A stretch of 51,444 nucleotides of DNA from Clostridia bacterium (GTDB lineage: Bacteria; Bacillota; Clostridia; Oscillospirales; SIG627). The DNA lies in the NCBI GenBank assembly GCA_017467865.1, contig JAFUKG010000044.1:1-51444 (forward strand). Reading direction: 5' to 3'. The position numbers and the translations under genes are program-made. The notes under the pieces were generated by a model. The model saw only the letters and a list, made by a program, of their open reading frames with translations. It did not search any database and was not told the origin of the DNA. Position 1 is the stretch's first letter, and the number at the start of each line of letters is the position of its first letter. This document shows, one piece after another, positions 26,290 to 34,920 of the stretch.

Positions 26290-28788
26290 ATGAAAAAGAT
26301 AAAGAGCGAAGAAAAGAAAAAGATGAAGAGCGAGGAATACACCTCCGACGACGAGGGCTTTTTAAAAATAAAGGAAGAGGTGGGTGCTTTTATTTCCTCG
26401 TCAAAGCTTTACGTTAAGGAAAGCGTAAAGCTTTACACGTCTTTTTTTAAACGGCTTTATGAAAAGCTGTCCTTTATGCTTTCCGAGGAGCTTGGTGAGG
26501 AGGAAGCCTCCTACCGGCGCAGGGCTAAGCTTTTCCTTATAAGTCTTTTAATGGTAGGGGTAGGGGTTCTCATTTCTGCCACTCCATTCGTGTCGGGAGC
26601 TTACCCTGCCCCGCTTTCGGTAATATCCTCAGCGGGGCTCACAAGAAAGGGAAGAGTAGCCTTTACTCCCCGCCTTATTATGGCGCTTACCCTCATATCC
26701 ACAGTACTGTCCACTCTCTTTATGAAAGAGTCGGGGCTTGTGTACTTCACTGTTATACTTACAGTCTTTATAATGAGAAGCGTTGTGACTCACGGAGAAT
26801 TTGACGAGAGTATCGCTTTCAGAACTCTCACTTCCTTTGGAGCATCGGTTCTGCTCTCCAGCTTTCAGATGATAATAGACTCCTTTTCTCTCAGGTCTGT
26901 GGGAATCAGCATCACTCTCTCACTTAGTGTACCTATTTTTACATACGTTTTTTCGGGACTTTTTTCCTCTCTGGGAGATACTCTCGAATCGGGTATCAAA
27001 ATGCGTGCCGAGGTGGGGCTTGCTGCCCTTATGTTCCTTATAGCCCTTTCCCTTAAAAGCGTGGGACTTTTCGGATTTTCACTTGCCGCCGCCTTCGCTT
27101 TTGTGGTGACGGTGGTGGTTTCAAAAGCTCTTGGACCTATGCACGCAGGCGTTTTCGGAATGCTTACGGGAATTGGTGCGGGAGGGGGGCTCTTTGCGGT
27201 AGTATACGGTGTTATCGGAATATTCAGTGCTATGTTCTTTCCTCTCTCTGATTTTCTCTCGTTGTCGGTTGCGGTGCTTGTTTCCTCTGCTATATCCGTG
27301 TACGTTGGAGGCTTCGAGGGAATACTTACTACTCTTCCTGAGGTGCTTTTTGGAGCGATTATTGTATATCCCATACTCAAGCTTTTCCCCGTATCAGAGG
27401 GGAGAGTACACCTTGTGTCGGGAGTTGGTACTTCGGAGGCTCACGAAAGAGAGTCGGTGGAGAGAAAGCTTGAAAAAATGTCGGGTACCTTCGCTACTCT
27501 TTCCGAGGTGTTTTTTGCTGTTACCGACAGTCTTAAAACGCCTGCTCTTGAAGACGTGAGATTTACCGTTGATAACGCTATGAATAAGGTTTGTGCTACA
27601 TGCTCCATGTCGGGTGCTTGCTGGAGTAAATATTATGCCGATAGCTGTGACACCAAAAACAAGCTGGCAGAGCGACTGAGTGAGCAGGGCAGAATAGAAA
27701 AAGTGGATTTTCCCGACTTTTTTAAAGAGCGTTGCGGTAAAATAGAGGAGCTTTGCGAATTTATGAATAAGCGCTACGCCTCTTTCTGTCTTGAATCCAA
27801 CGACGGGACTCGGGCAGGACTTATTGCGGGAGAATACCATACGGTGTCAAAGCTTTTAAAGAGCACTGCAGAGGGCTTTTCAAGGTCAGCTATTGAAAAC
27901 TCCGCTCTGGGTCTGAAAGCCAAAAGAGCGCTGAAGGCAGTTGGAATTCCCTTTTCACGCATTGAAGCCTGGGGTCAGCGCAAAAGCGTTATAGACGTTT
28001 TCGGAGTAGAGGAGGAAAAGATAGACCGCAGCAGCGAAGCCATTGTGGCAAGCTTTGAGTCGGAATGCGGAATGCTTTTTGAAGAGCCCGAATTTATAAT
28101 ACTTGACAGTATCTCCCTTATGAGAATGAAACGGAGATTTCCCATAACCCTTGAATGTGCCAAGAAGAGCTGTACGAAAAAAGGGGAGAAAATTAACGGA
28201 GACACGGTATCCTTTTTTGAAAATGAGGAGGGCTTTTTCTATGCTCTCGTTTCAGATGGAATGGGCAGCGGAAGAGATGCCGCTCTCACTTCCCGACTTG
28301 CTTCCATTTTTCTTGAAAAGCTCCTTACCTGCACCGATGATAAAAAGAGCACCCTTGAAATGCTCAATACACTTCTTATGACAAAAAAAGAAGAGTGCTT
28401 TACCACTCTTGACCTAGTTGAATTTGACCTTTTTGAAAGGTCGGCAAGCTTTTTGAAGGCAGGTGCCGCTCCCTCCTTTATCGTAAGAGAGGATAAGGTA
28501 TATAAGGTCAATTCCAAAACTCCTCCTGCAGGAATAATCAAAAGACTTTCTGCCGAAGAAACAAAAATCACCGTCAAAGACGGTGATATGATAGTTCTTC
28601 TTTCCGACGGCATTATAGATACAGCCGATATCGGAGCTTTGGATAATCCTTGGCTTGTGGAGCTGCTTGACAGCAACAGAGACAAAAGTGCAGGGGAAAT
28701 GGCAGATATTATACTGTCGGAAGCTCTCAGCCGTTTTTCGGCAGACGACGATATGTCAGTGGCTGTAATCCGTGTCAGTAAATGTTGA
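26290..28788 (+). CDS. spoIIE: Stage II sporulation protein E (membrane PP2C phosphatase)
   Basis: 832 residues from ATG 26290. The in-frame GTG at 26251 lies upstream of the predicted -10, so it cannot be the start. A charged N-terminus is followed by about ten membrane segments (roughly residues 80-330), a central region with cysteines (NKVCATCSMSGACWSKYY), and a C-terminal PP2C-type phosphatase domain with YALVSDGMGSGRDAA, MIVLLSDGIIDTAD and DDMSVAVI. SpoIIE dephosphorylates SpoIIAA at the asymmetric septum and so activates sigma-F. It is a reliable marker of endospore formation. It converges with the next gene, overlapping it by 14 bp with no terminator visible. Confidence 0.95.
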   Translation: MKKIKSEEKKKMKSEEYTSDDEGFLKIKEEVGAFISSSKLYVKESVKLYTSFFKRLYEKLSFMLSEELGEEEASYRRRAKLFLISLLMVGVGVLISATPFVSGAYPAPLSVISSAGLTRKGRVAFTPRLIMALTLISTVLSTLFMKESGLVYFTVILTVFIMRSVVTHGEFDESIAFRTLTSFGASVLLSSFQMIIDSFSLRSVGISITLSLSVPIFTYVFSGLFSSLGDTLESGIKMRAEVGLAALMFLIALSLKSVGLFGFSLAAAFAFVVTVVVSKALGPMHAGVFGMLTGIGAGGGLFAVVYGVIGIFSAMFFPLSDFLSLSVAVLVSSAISVYVGGFEGILTTLPEVLFGAIIVYPILKLFPVSEGRVHLVSGVGTSEAHERESVERKLEKMSGTFATLSEVFFAVTDSLKTPALEDVRFTVDNAMNKVCATCSMSGACWSKYYADSCDTKNKLAERLSEQGRIEKVDFPDFFKERCGKIEELCEFMNKRYASFCLESNDGTRAGLIAGEYHTVSKLLKSTAEGFSRSAIENSALGLKAKRALKAVGIPFSRIEAWGQRKSVIDVFGVEEEKIDRSSEAIVASFESECGMLFEEPEFIILDSISLMRMKRRFPITLECAKKSCTKKGEKINGDTVSFFENEEGFFYALVSDGMGSGRDAALTSRLASIFLEKLLTCTDDKKSTLEMLNTLLMTKKEECFTTLDLVEFDLFERSASFLKAGAAPSFIVREDKVYKVNSKTPPAGIIKRLSAEETKITVKDGDMIVLLSDGIIDTADIGALDNPWLVELLDSNRDKSAGEMADIILSEALSRFSADDDMSVAVIRVSKC

Positions 28789-29242
28789 TGACGGGCACAC
28801 CTTTTTTACCGGCGTAGCTTACCGTCATAGCAGTACCGCTTCTTGGTCTGCCGTCGTAATAAGCAATGCAAACTGACGACGCGTCTACCATGGCTCTGTT
28901 GCGCTGAAGCATACATCCGTCACGATAGCTCGGACATACGTACTCTGTGCGGGCTGCTTCTTTTAAAATATCCCGATATATAGCTTTGTCCTTGTCACTC
29001 CACAGCTTGTCCTGCTCGGGGCAGGGGAGATAAAGGAAAAGCTTTACGTCGGGGTATTCTTTTTTTATACCGAGAATAATGGTTGCCGCCAAAGTATCAA
29101 AGCCCAAAGCGCCTCCCGTTATAAACTCATTTACTCCGCCTTCAATTAATGTCAGGATTTCTTTTTTTAGTTTTTCTTTGATACAGGGAAGATGAGCGCT
29201 TGCTATCCTTCTGTGCCCTGTAAAACAACACGCTTTTTTCAT
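28775..29242 (-). CDS. DUF1273/YpsA-like SLOG-superfamily protein
   Basis: 155 residues. The N-terminus has CCFTGHRRI, then FITGGALGFDTLAATIIL and a late YDGRPRSGTAMTVSYA, the nucleotide-binding pattern of the DUF1273 (YpsA) branch of the SLOG superfamily related to DprA and Lonely Guy proteins. The family probably binds a nucleotide-derived ligand. Its function in this group is unknown. It sits 1 bp downstream of truB on the same strand and is probably the last gene of the rimP-truB operon. Its 3' end overlaps that of spoIIE on the other strand. Confidence 0.85.
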   Translation of the reverse strand: MKKACCFTGHRRIASAHLPCIKEKLKKEILTLIEGGVNEFITGGALGFDTLAATIILGIKKEYPDVKLFLYLPCPEQDKLWSDKDKAIYRDILKEAARTEYVCPSYRDGCMLQRNRAMVDASSVCIAYYDGRPRSGTAMTVSYAGKKGVPVINIY

Positions 29243-29243
29243 A

Positions 29244-30143
29244 TTAGTTAAAAAACTTTATCGGCTTTACCGCAAGACCTGAAGGGAATGCCCTGACCTC
29301 TCCTAAAGCAAAAAAAGCACCGTCGCTGTCATACATACGAACCCTCTGTCCCTCACAAAGGCCTTGGAGCTTTGCACGGCTTAAGTATATTTCTGCGCCG
29401 TTTTTTGCAAGTCTTAAGTAAAATTCCGAAAGTATTACTTTCTCATATTTTTTAAAAAGCTCTTCGGTTGGAACAAGAAGCCTTCTTAGGTCATTCGCTT
29501 TTTCCACCTCTTCAAGGGTATAGGCATTTTCTATGGTGAAGTCACCTGTCAGCGTTCTTCTGAGAGCGCCCATAGCACCCCCGCATCCAAGCTTCTTTCC
29601 AATGTCTGCAAGAAGAGTTCTGATATAAGTACCTTTTGAAACTTTAGCTCTTATTTCCCATTCTCTTTCAGAGAGCTTTTTTGCCTCTATTTCATCTACT
29701 CTGACACGTCTTGCCTCGCGCTCTACCGTTTCGCCTCGGCGCGCCTTATCGTAAAGTTTTTCTCCTCCCACCTTCAATGCGGAATACATAGGAGGAATTT
29801 GGTCATAGTCTCCAAGAAAGGAGTTGACCGCCTTTATAACTTCACTGTCCGAGGGGATGTAGTCCGAGGTCTTAATAGTCATACCACTTGTGTCCTCGGT
29901 GTCGGTCTCTATTCCGAGCACCATTTTTGCTACGTATTCTTTATCCTCTGACATAAGGTACTCACTTGCCTTGACAGCCCCTCCTATAAGAATAGGAAGA
30001 ACACCTGTTGCCATAGGGTCGAGAGTGCCTGTGTGTCCTACTTTTTTTGTGGAGAAAATATGGCGCATTTTATTTACCGCATCGTGAGAGGTGATACCAT
30101 CGGGTTTATCGAGAATGAGAACACCGCTTAAATTATCGCTCAT
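29244..30143 (-). CDS. truB: tRNA pseudouridine-55 synthase TruB
   Basis: 299 residues. The N-terminus GVLILDKPDGITSHDAVNK and the catalytic motif VGHTGTLDPMATGVLP (nucleophile D42) identify TruB, which makes pseudouridine 55 in the T-loop of tRNAs. Further landmarks are YVAKMVLGIETDTEDTSG, GTYIRTLLADIG and a C-terminal PUA-like part ending AVKPIKFFN. It overlaps nrnA by 4 nt, the usual Firmicutes coupling. Confidence 0.96.
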   Translation of the reverse strand: MSDNLSGVLILDKPDGITSHDAVNKMRHIFSTKKVGHTGTLDPMATGVLPILIGGAVKASEYLMSEDKEYVAKMVLGIETDTEDTSGMTIKTSDYIPSDSEVIKAVNSFLGDYDQIPPMYSALKVGGEKLYDKARRGETVEREARRVRVDEIEAKKLSEREWEIRAKVSKGTYIRTLLADIGKKLGCGGAMGALRRTLTGDFTIENAYTLEEVEKANDLRRLLVPTEELFKKYEKVILSEFYLRLAKNGAEIYLSRAKLQGLCEGQRVRMYDSDGAFFALGEVRAFPSGLAVKPIKFFN

Positions 30144-31075
30144 AATATATTATTTTCCTCAACGTAAGAGATGATTGTTTTCGTTATACTGTCGCTGTCA
30201 CCCTTTATAAAGCATCCTGCCGCTCTCTTGTGTCCGCCTCCTCCGAAGGCAGCACAAATTAGGGATGAGTCAATGCTGTCCGACGAACGCATAGATACCT
30301 TGAAGCCTTCCTCTCTCTCCTTGAGAGTTACGGCAAGCTCTACTCCCTCGGGAATTTTACCAAGCTGTTCAACACCGCCTGTTTCCTCATCGGTAAGCCC
30401 GTGAGAAGAGATAAGCTCCTTAGTTACTACCGAAACAGAAAGCCTTCCGTCGAAAAAAAACTTGAGGTTTTGTATTATACTGCTTTCAAAGCGCATTTGC
30501 TTTATCGACTTTGTTATGAAGAGAGGATCGTTGAGATAATTGAAATTACCCTCGGGAGCAAGCTGCACCAGCTCTGACACCGTTTTGAAGGTGTGAGCAT
30601 TGGCGTTTGAAAACTTGAAGCAGCCTGTATCGGTAGCAATGGCAGTATAAAGACATTCCGCGATATTTTTGTCGAGTGCAACACCGAGTTCAAGGGAAAG
30701 CTCGTATATTATCTCGCCCGTTGCCGCCATTTCGGGAAGGCAGAGCTTCTTGTCACAATCCACTTTGTTGTTTTCATGGTGGTCAATAACAAGGTCAATT
30801 TTTTTATCACCGAAATCCCCCAAAAGCGACATATCCGCAACGTCTACCGTTATAATTTTCTCACACTCAAAGTCCTCTTCCTCTCTCTTCCATACGAAAG
30901 AAAGGTATGCGGGAAGAGTATCAAGGCATACTACCTTGCTACGCTTCCCCATTTTTTTCATTATAAGAGAAAGACCGAAAGCCGACCCTAAGGCATCGCC
31001 GTCGGGATGAATGTGAGTGTAGATGTATACGTTGTCGAGAGACTTTAATATTTCACTACATTCTTTTAAGTTCAT
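30140..31075 (-). CDS. nrnA: NrnA-type DHH oligoribonuclease / pAp phosphatase
   Basis: 311 residues. The DHH motifs are IHPDGDALGSAFG (D25, D27), IITVDVADMS, DLVIDHHENN, TAIATDTGCFKFSN and the DHHA1 glycine loop FGGGGHKRAAGC. These bind two metals. NrnA degrades nano-RNA and 3'-phosphoadenosine 5'-phosphate. It lies between rbfA and truB as in other Firmicutes. The 174-bp gap to rbfA is filled by a repeat element. Confidence 0.93.
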   Translation of the reverse strand: MNLKECSEILKSLDNVYIYTHIHPDGDALGSAFGLSLIMKKMGKRSKVVCLDTLPAYLSFVWKREEEDFECEKIITVDVADMSLLGDFGDKKIDLVIDHHENNKVDCDKKLCLPEMAATGEIIYELSLELGVALDKNIAECLYTAIATDTGCFKFSNANAHTFKTVSELVQLAPEGNFNYLNDPLFITKSIKQMRFESSIIQNLKFFFDGRLSVSVVTKELISSHGLTDEETGGVEQLGKIPEGVELAVTLKEREEGFKVSMRSSDSIDSSLICAAFGGGGHKRAAGCFIKGDSDSITKTIISYVEENNIL

Positions 31076-31090
31076 AATGACCTCTATAAT

Positions 31091-31249
31091 TTTAATGAAT
31101 GTAGAATGCAGAGTGCAGAATGCAGAATTAAGGTAAATTTGCCTTTAGGCAAATTAAAATTAATTGTAAATTTTGCCTTAGCAAAATTGTCCATCATTCA
31201 GCATTCATCATTCAGCATTCGTCATTAATAAAGTGAAAACTCACTTTAT
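31091..31249. repeat. Heptad-hairpin element between rbfA and nrnA
   Basis: Left arm aatgaatgtagaatgcagag and onward, core hairpins AATTTGCC-ttta-GGCAAATT (31136-31155) and AATTTTGC-ctta-GCAAAATT (31169-31188), inverted right arm (catcattcagcattcatc), then AATAAAGTG and CACTTTATT (31227-31250) around a 6-nt loop, reaching the rbfA stop codon. Confidence 0.75.
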
Positions 31250-31588
31250 TTAAAGCCCTAAATCTTTTAGTACGCTCTCAATTCTTGCTCCCTTTTCGGC
31301 AGAATCGTCGTACTCAAAGTCAAGCTCGGGTGTAATTCTCAGATTAAGTCTTTCGGCAAGCTCACGGCGAATGTACCCCTGGGCACTGTAAAGACCCGTC
31401 TTTACTTCCTTGGGTACTCCTCCGATGGTGCTGAAATATACCTTGGCAAATTTCATGTCACGGCTGACGTTCACGTTTGTTATTGTAACAAATGCCGAGG
31501 ATACTCTGGGGTCCTTTACGGTCCTCAGAATATCAGACAGTGTCTGTCTTGCCGCTTCATTTACTCTGCCTTGCCTAAATTTATTCAT
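31250..31588 (-). CDS. rbfA: 30S ribosome-binding factor RbfA
   Basis: 112 residues from ATG 31588 (MNKFRQGRVNEAARQTLS). The TTG at 31609 would lie on the aaaggt site itself. The KH-type fold pattern is clear: LSDILRTVKDPRVSSAFVTITNVNVSRDMKFAKVYFS, RRELAERLNLRITPELDFEYD. RbfA helps late maturation of the 30S subunit. It is part of the nusA-infB operon. Both of its flanks are occupied by repeat elements, which is unusual inside an operon. Confidence 0.95.
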   Translation of the reverse strand: MNKFRQGRVNEAARQTLSDILRTVKDPRVSSAFVTITNVNVSRDMKFAKVYFSTIGGVPKEVKTGLYSAQGYIRRELAERLNLRITPELDFEYDDSAEKGARIESVLKDLGL

Positions 31589-31620
31589 ACAAATGAATTT
31601 ACCTTTCAAATGTGTTTTTT

Positions 31621-31841
31621 TGAATGATGAATGCAGAGTGCGGAATGCAGAATTAAGGAAAATTTTACCAAAGTAAAATTACTTTATTATATTAGGGCTT
31701 TGCCCTAATACCCACAAGGAAACTTTTGAAAAAGCTTTCCCTGAATATTAATTAATAGAAGATTTGCGTAGCAAATCAACAATAATTCTGCATTCATAAT
31801 TCTGCATTCTGCATTTGTAGTAAAAGATTTTCTTTTACTAC
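31621..31841. repeat. Large heptad-hairpin element between infB and rbfA
   Basis: Left arm tgaatgatgaatgcagagtg onward. Cores are AATTTTAC-caaa-GTAAAATT (31661-31680), ATTAGGGC-ttt-GCCCTAAT (31691-31709), a GGAAAC/GCTTTCC hairpin (31717-31741) and GATTTGC-gta-GCAAATC (31761-31777). The right arm is attctgcattcataattctg. It ends in a perfect 11-bp stem GTAGTAAAAGA (31817-31827) and TCTTTTACTAC (31831-31841) that contains the infB stop codon. It fills the whole gap. Confidence 0.78.
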
Positions 31842-34306
31842 ACCTCAATTTCTTCCATTATAAATGCTTCGAGGATGTCCTGCTCCTTGATATCGTTGAA
31901 CTTTTCAAGTCCGATACCGCACTCAAAGCCCTGAGCTACTTCTCTTGCATCGTCCTTGAAACGCTTAAGTGAGCTTATCTTGTCCTCGAAAATAACTATA
32001 CCGTCACGAACGACTCTTATCTGAGATGCACGTGTAATCTTACCGTCGAGAATATAAGAGCCTGCAATCACACCTACACCGGGCACCTTGATGGTCTGAC
32101 GAACCTCGGCATGACCGAGAACGTTTTCGCGGTACTTGGGAGCAAGCATTCCTTTCATTGCGGTTTCAACCTCTTCGATGCACTCGTAGATAATTCTGTA
32201 GGTTCTGATATCTACCTTTGATTCAGCCGCCGAGTCAAGAGCACGTTTGTCGGGACGAACGTTGAAGCCGATGATAATAGCGTTTGACGCCGAGGCAAGC
32301 ATAACGTCGTTTTCGTTGATACCGCCTACTGCGTTGTGGATAACCTTTACCTTTACTTCCTCGTTGGAAAGCTTTTCAAGAGAAGCCTTAACTGCCTCTG
32401 CAGAGCCTTGAACGTCTGCCTTTACAACGATGTTGAATTCCTTGATACCTTCCTTCACCTGATTGAAGAGGTCGTCAAGAGAAAGCTTGCTGTTTGCCTT
32501 GAACAGCTTTTCCTTTTCTTCGGTACGGCGCTGTTCTGCAAGCTCCTTAGCCATTCTTTCGTCCTTAACCGCGTTAAAGATGTCACCTGCAACGGGAACC
32601 TCGGAAAGACCAAGGATTTCAACGGGAACAGAGGGGCCTGCAGTCTTTACGGTTTCGCCCTTGTCATTTATCATTGCTCTTACTCTGCCGACGGTAGTAC
32701 CTGCTATAACGTAGTCGCCTGTGTGAAGAGTACCGTTCTGAACGAGAACTGTGGCAACTGCACCTCTGCCCTTGTCAAGCTTCGCTTCGATTACTATACC
32801 CTTGGCATCACGGTTGGGGTTAGCTTTAAGCTCCGCAACCTCTGCTACAAGGAGCACCGACTCAAGAAGTGAGTCTATACCCATCTTAGTATGAGCAGAA
32901 ACGGGAACGCATATTACGTCACCGCCCCATTCCTCGGGTACAAGGTCGTATTTTGTAAGCTCCTGCATAATGTTGTCGGGGTTTGCAGTGGGCTTATCCA
33001 TTTTATTTATAGCAACTATAAGCTCTACTCCAGCAGCCTTGGCGTGGTTTATCGCCTCAACTGTCTGAGGCATGATTCCGTCGTCAGCCGCTACAACAAG
33101 GATTGCAATATCGGTAGCCTGAGCACCTCTTGCTCTCATTGCGGTAAAGGCTTCGTGACCGGGGGTATCGAGGAAGGTGATATCCTTACCTTCGATGTTA
33201 ACTCTGTAAGCACCGATGTGCTGAGTGATACCGCCTGCCTCGCCTGAGGTTACGTTAGCGTGTCTTATTGCGTCGAGAAGTGACGTCTTACCGTGGTCAA
33301 CGTGACCCATAACGCAGACAACGGGGGAGCGCTCTTCAAGGTCATCTTTCGCATCTTCGCTGTCATCGATAAGCTGTTCTTCTATGGTAACAACAACAAT
33401 ACGTTCAGCCTTTGAGCCGAATTCATCGGCAACTATCGCCGCAGTATCGAAGTCGATAGTCTGATTGAGGGTTACAAGCATACCAAGTCCCATAAGCTTC
33501 TTTACTACTTCTGCGGTTGTAACGTGAAGCTCTTTGGCAAGCTCGGATACGATAAGCTCCTCGGGAAGCTTGATAACGGCGGGAATTTTGGGCTTTTCGG
33601 GAACCTTGTTCTTCTTGGCTTCTGCCTTTGCACGCTCCTGCTTTCTCTTATCGAAGCCTCTTTGCTGGTTGTTCTTGTTTCTCTTCTGTCTGCCCCAGTC
33701 ACCGCCTGACTCGTGACCGTAATCAAGTATCTTGTCGTCATACTTTGAAAGGTCTACCGCAGTATCCGCACCTCTTGTATCTACGACTCTTACTTCCTTT
33801 TTCTGATTCATCTGAGCGTTTGAAGAGACGGAAACGTTTCTTTCAAGCTTTACACCTCCCTGCTTCTGTGCAGGCTGAGGCTTGGGCTTGTCCTTCTTCT
33901 CGGGCTTGGGCTGAGGCTTTGCTTCGGGTTTTGGCAGAGGTTTTGCTTCGGGTTTTGGCAGAGGTTTTGCTTCGGGTTTCGGCTGAGGCTTTGCTTCGGG
34001 CTTTACTTCAACCTTCTTTTCCTCTTTTATCTCTGCCTTAGGTTCTTCCTTCACTTCAGGCTTAGGTTCTTCTTTCTTAGCGAATCCTGCAAGGGCTACT
34101 TCTCCGTTAATAAAGCTGTCGATATTGTCAATTTCGCATTTTCCCGACAGAGCGTTTATTACAAAATCCACCTCATCGTCGCTGATAGTGGCGGGAGCAG
34201 GCTTTAAGTCTGCCTTTCCGGGAATGAGAAGAAGTATGTCACGGCTTTTGAGTCCGAAATCCTTTGCAAGTACTGAAATTTTATTTTTATTAGTTACTGC
34301 TGACAT
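31838..34306 (-). CDS. infB: Translation initiation factor IF-2
   Basis: 822 residues. The N-terminal IF2_N-like helix domain is followed by a low-complexity Pro/Lys/Glu segment (about residues 75-150), then a second N-terminal domain ([18 protein letters not shown]). The GTPase domain has G1 [10 protein letters not shown]3 DTPGHEAF, G4 NKMD and G5 SAH. C-terminal domains II-IV end with the fMet-tRNA-binding part ([13 protein letters not shown]). IF-2 delivers initiator tRNA to the 30S subunit. Start is at ggaggaatatcATG. Genes rbfA, nrnA and truB follow. Confidence 0.97.
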   Translation of the reverse strand: MSAVTNKNKISVLAKDFGLKSRDILLLIPGKADLKPAPATISDDEVDFVINALSGKCEIDNIDSFINGEVALAGFAKKEEPKPEVKEEPKAEIKEEKKVEVKPEAKPQPKPEAKPLPKPEAKPLPKPEAKPQPKPEKKDKPKPQPAQKQGGVKLERNVSVSSNAQMNQKKEVRVVDTRGADTAVDLSKYDDKILDYGHESGGDWGRQKRNKNNQQRGFDKRKQERAKAEAKKNKVPEKPKIPAVIKLPEELIVSELAKELHVTTAEVVKKLMGLGMLVTLNQTIDFDTAAIVADEFGSKAERIVVVTIEEQLIDDSEDAKDDLEERSPVVCVMGHVDHGKTSLLDAIRHANVTSGEAGGITQHIGAYRVNIEGKDITFLDTPGHEAFTAMRARGAQATDIAILVVAADDGIMPQTVEAINHAKAAGVELIVAINKMDKPTANPDNIMQELTKYDLVPEEWGGDVICVPVSAHTKMGIDSLLESVLLVAEVAELKANPNRDAKGIVIEAKLDKGRGAVATVLVQNGTLHTGDYVIAGTTVGRVRAMINDKGETVKTAGPSVPVEILGLSEVPVAGDIFNAVKDERMAKELAEQRRTEEKEKLFKANSKLSLDDLFNQVKEGIKEFNIVVKADVQGSAEAVKASLEKLSNEEVKVKVIHNAVGGINENDVMLASASNAIIIGFNVRPDKRALDSAAESKVDIRTYRIIYECIEEVETAMKGMLAPKYRENVLGHAEVRQTIKVPGVGVIAGSYILDGKITRASQIRVVRDGIVIFEDKISSLKRFKDDAREVAQGFECGIGLEKFNDIKEQDILEAFIMEEIEV
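33901..34002. repeat. 24-bp tandem repeat inside infB
   Basis: Units beginning gcttcgggttttggcagagg at 33921 and 33945 with a variant at 33969, and partial copies on both sides. They encode a [12 protein letters not shown] octapeptide in the IF-2 linker. In-frame copy-number change would be tolerated. Confidence 0.8.
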
Positions 34307-34325
34307 GATATTCCTCCAATCGTTT

Positions 34326-34640
34326 TCACATCTTGGTGTTTTGGCTGTTCTTTACAAGCACCGTCATATTTTCGTCGGTGACGGCAAGGGAAGAGGTATT
34401 TCTCATAAGTCCTGCCGCTGAAGAAATTTCAGCCATAGTGTAGTGGGATAGGATGCATTCTGTTTTATAAAAAGCGGCGGTATCGGTTATCTCTTTTCTT
34501 GTGTTGTCTGATACGTCGCTTGCAACGATAATAAGCTTAGCCTTTCTTGACTTGGCGCTGTCACGCACCTGCTCTGTGCCGAATACCGCAGCTCCTGCAC
34601 GACGGGCAAGTCCTATTGCCGAAAGGAATTTGTCCTGCAT
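34326..34640 (-). CDS. L7Ae/L30e-family RNA-binding protein (YlxQ-like)
   Basis: 104 residues. [45 protein letters not shown] is the typical start of the L7Ae/L30e/Gadd45 fold seen in YlxQ, a kink-turn RNA binder of Firmicutes. It lies between rnpM and infB, exactly where ylxQ belongs. It overlaps the rnpM stop by 1 nt (TAATG) and precedes infB by 19 bp. Confidence 0.9.
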   Translation of the reverse strand: MQDKFLSAIGLARRAGAAVFGTEQVRDSAKSRKAKLIIVASDVSDNTRKEITDTAAFYKTECILSHYTMAEISSAAGLMRNTSSLAVTDENMTVLVKNSQNTKM

Positions 34641-34906
34641 TATACTTCCTCCTTGATACCCTTTTCAAGGGCTTCCAGCACCTCATCGGGTATCTGGCAT
34701 TCAAAGGCTCTTTCAAGTCTTTTTGCCTTTATCGCTTTTTTTAGACATTCAGCGCTCTTGCATATGTATGCGCCTCTGCCTGATTTTTTACCTGTGGCGT
34801 CAAGAGTTATTTCTCCCTCCGGCGTACGCACCACTCTTATAAGCGATGGTTTAGGGAAGGATTCCATACACCCGAGACACTTTCTTTCGGGCAATTTCTT
34901 AGCCAT
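34640..34906 (-). CDS. rnpM: YlxR family protein, RNase P modulator RnpM
   Basis: 88 residues. The signature ERKCLGCMESFPKPSLIRVVR, then DATGKKSGRGAYICKSAECLKKAIK, matches YlxR, a small nucleic-acid-binding protein of the nusA-infB operon described as a modulator of RNase P (RnpM). Conserved cysteines are C10 and C13 in CLGC. Located between nusA and ylxQ, as expected. Confidence 0.93.
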   Translation of the reverse strand: MAKKLPERKCLGCMESFPKPSLIRVVRTPEGEITLDATGKKSGRGAYICKSAECLKKAIKAKRLERAFECQIPDEVLEALEKGIKEEV

Positions 34907-34920
34907 AATTTTCGTCCTTA

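Noticed and set aside
31091..31841. Elements considered as insertion sequences or classical MITEs
   Set aside because: No transposase, no target-site duplication that I can see, no conserved terminal inverted repeat, and the core hairpins differ in sequence between loci.
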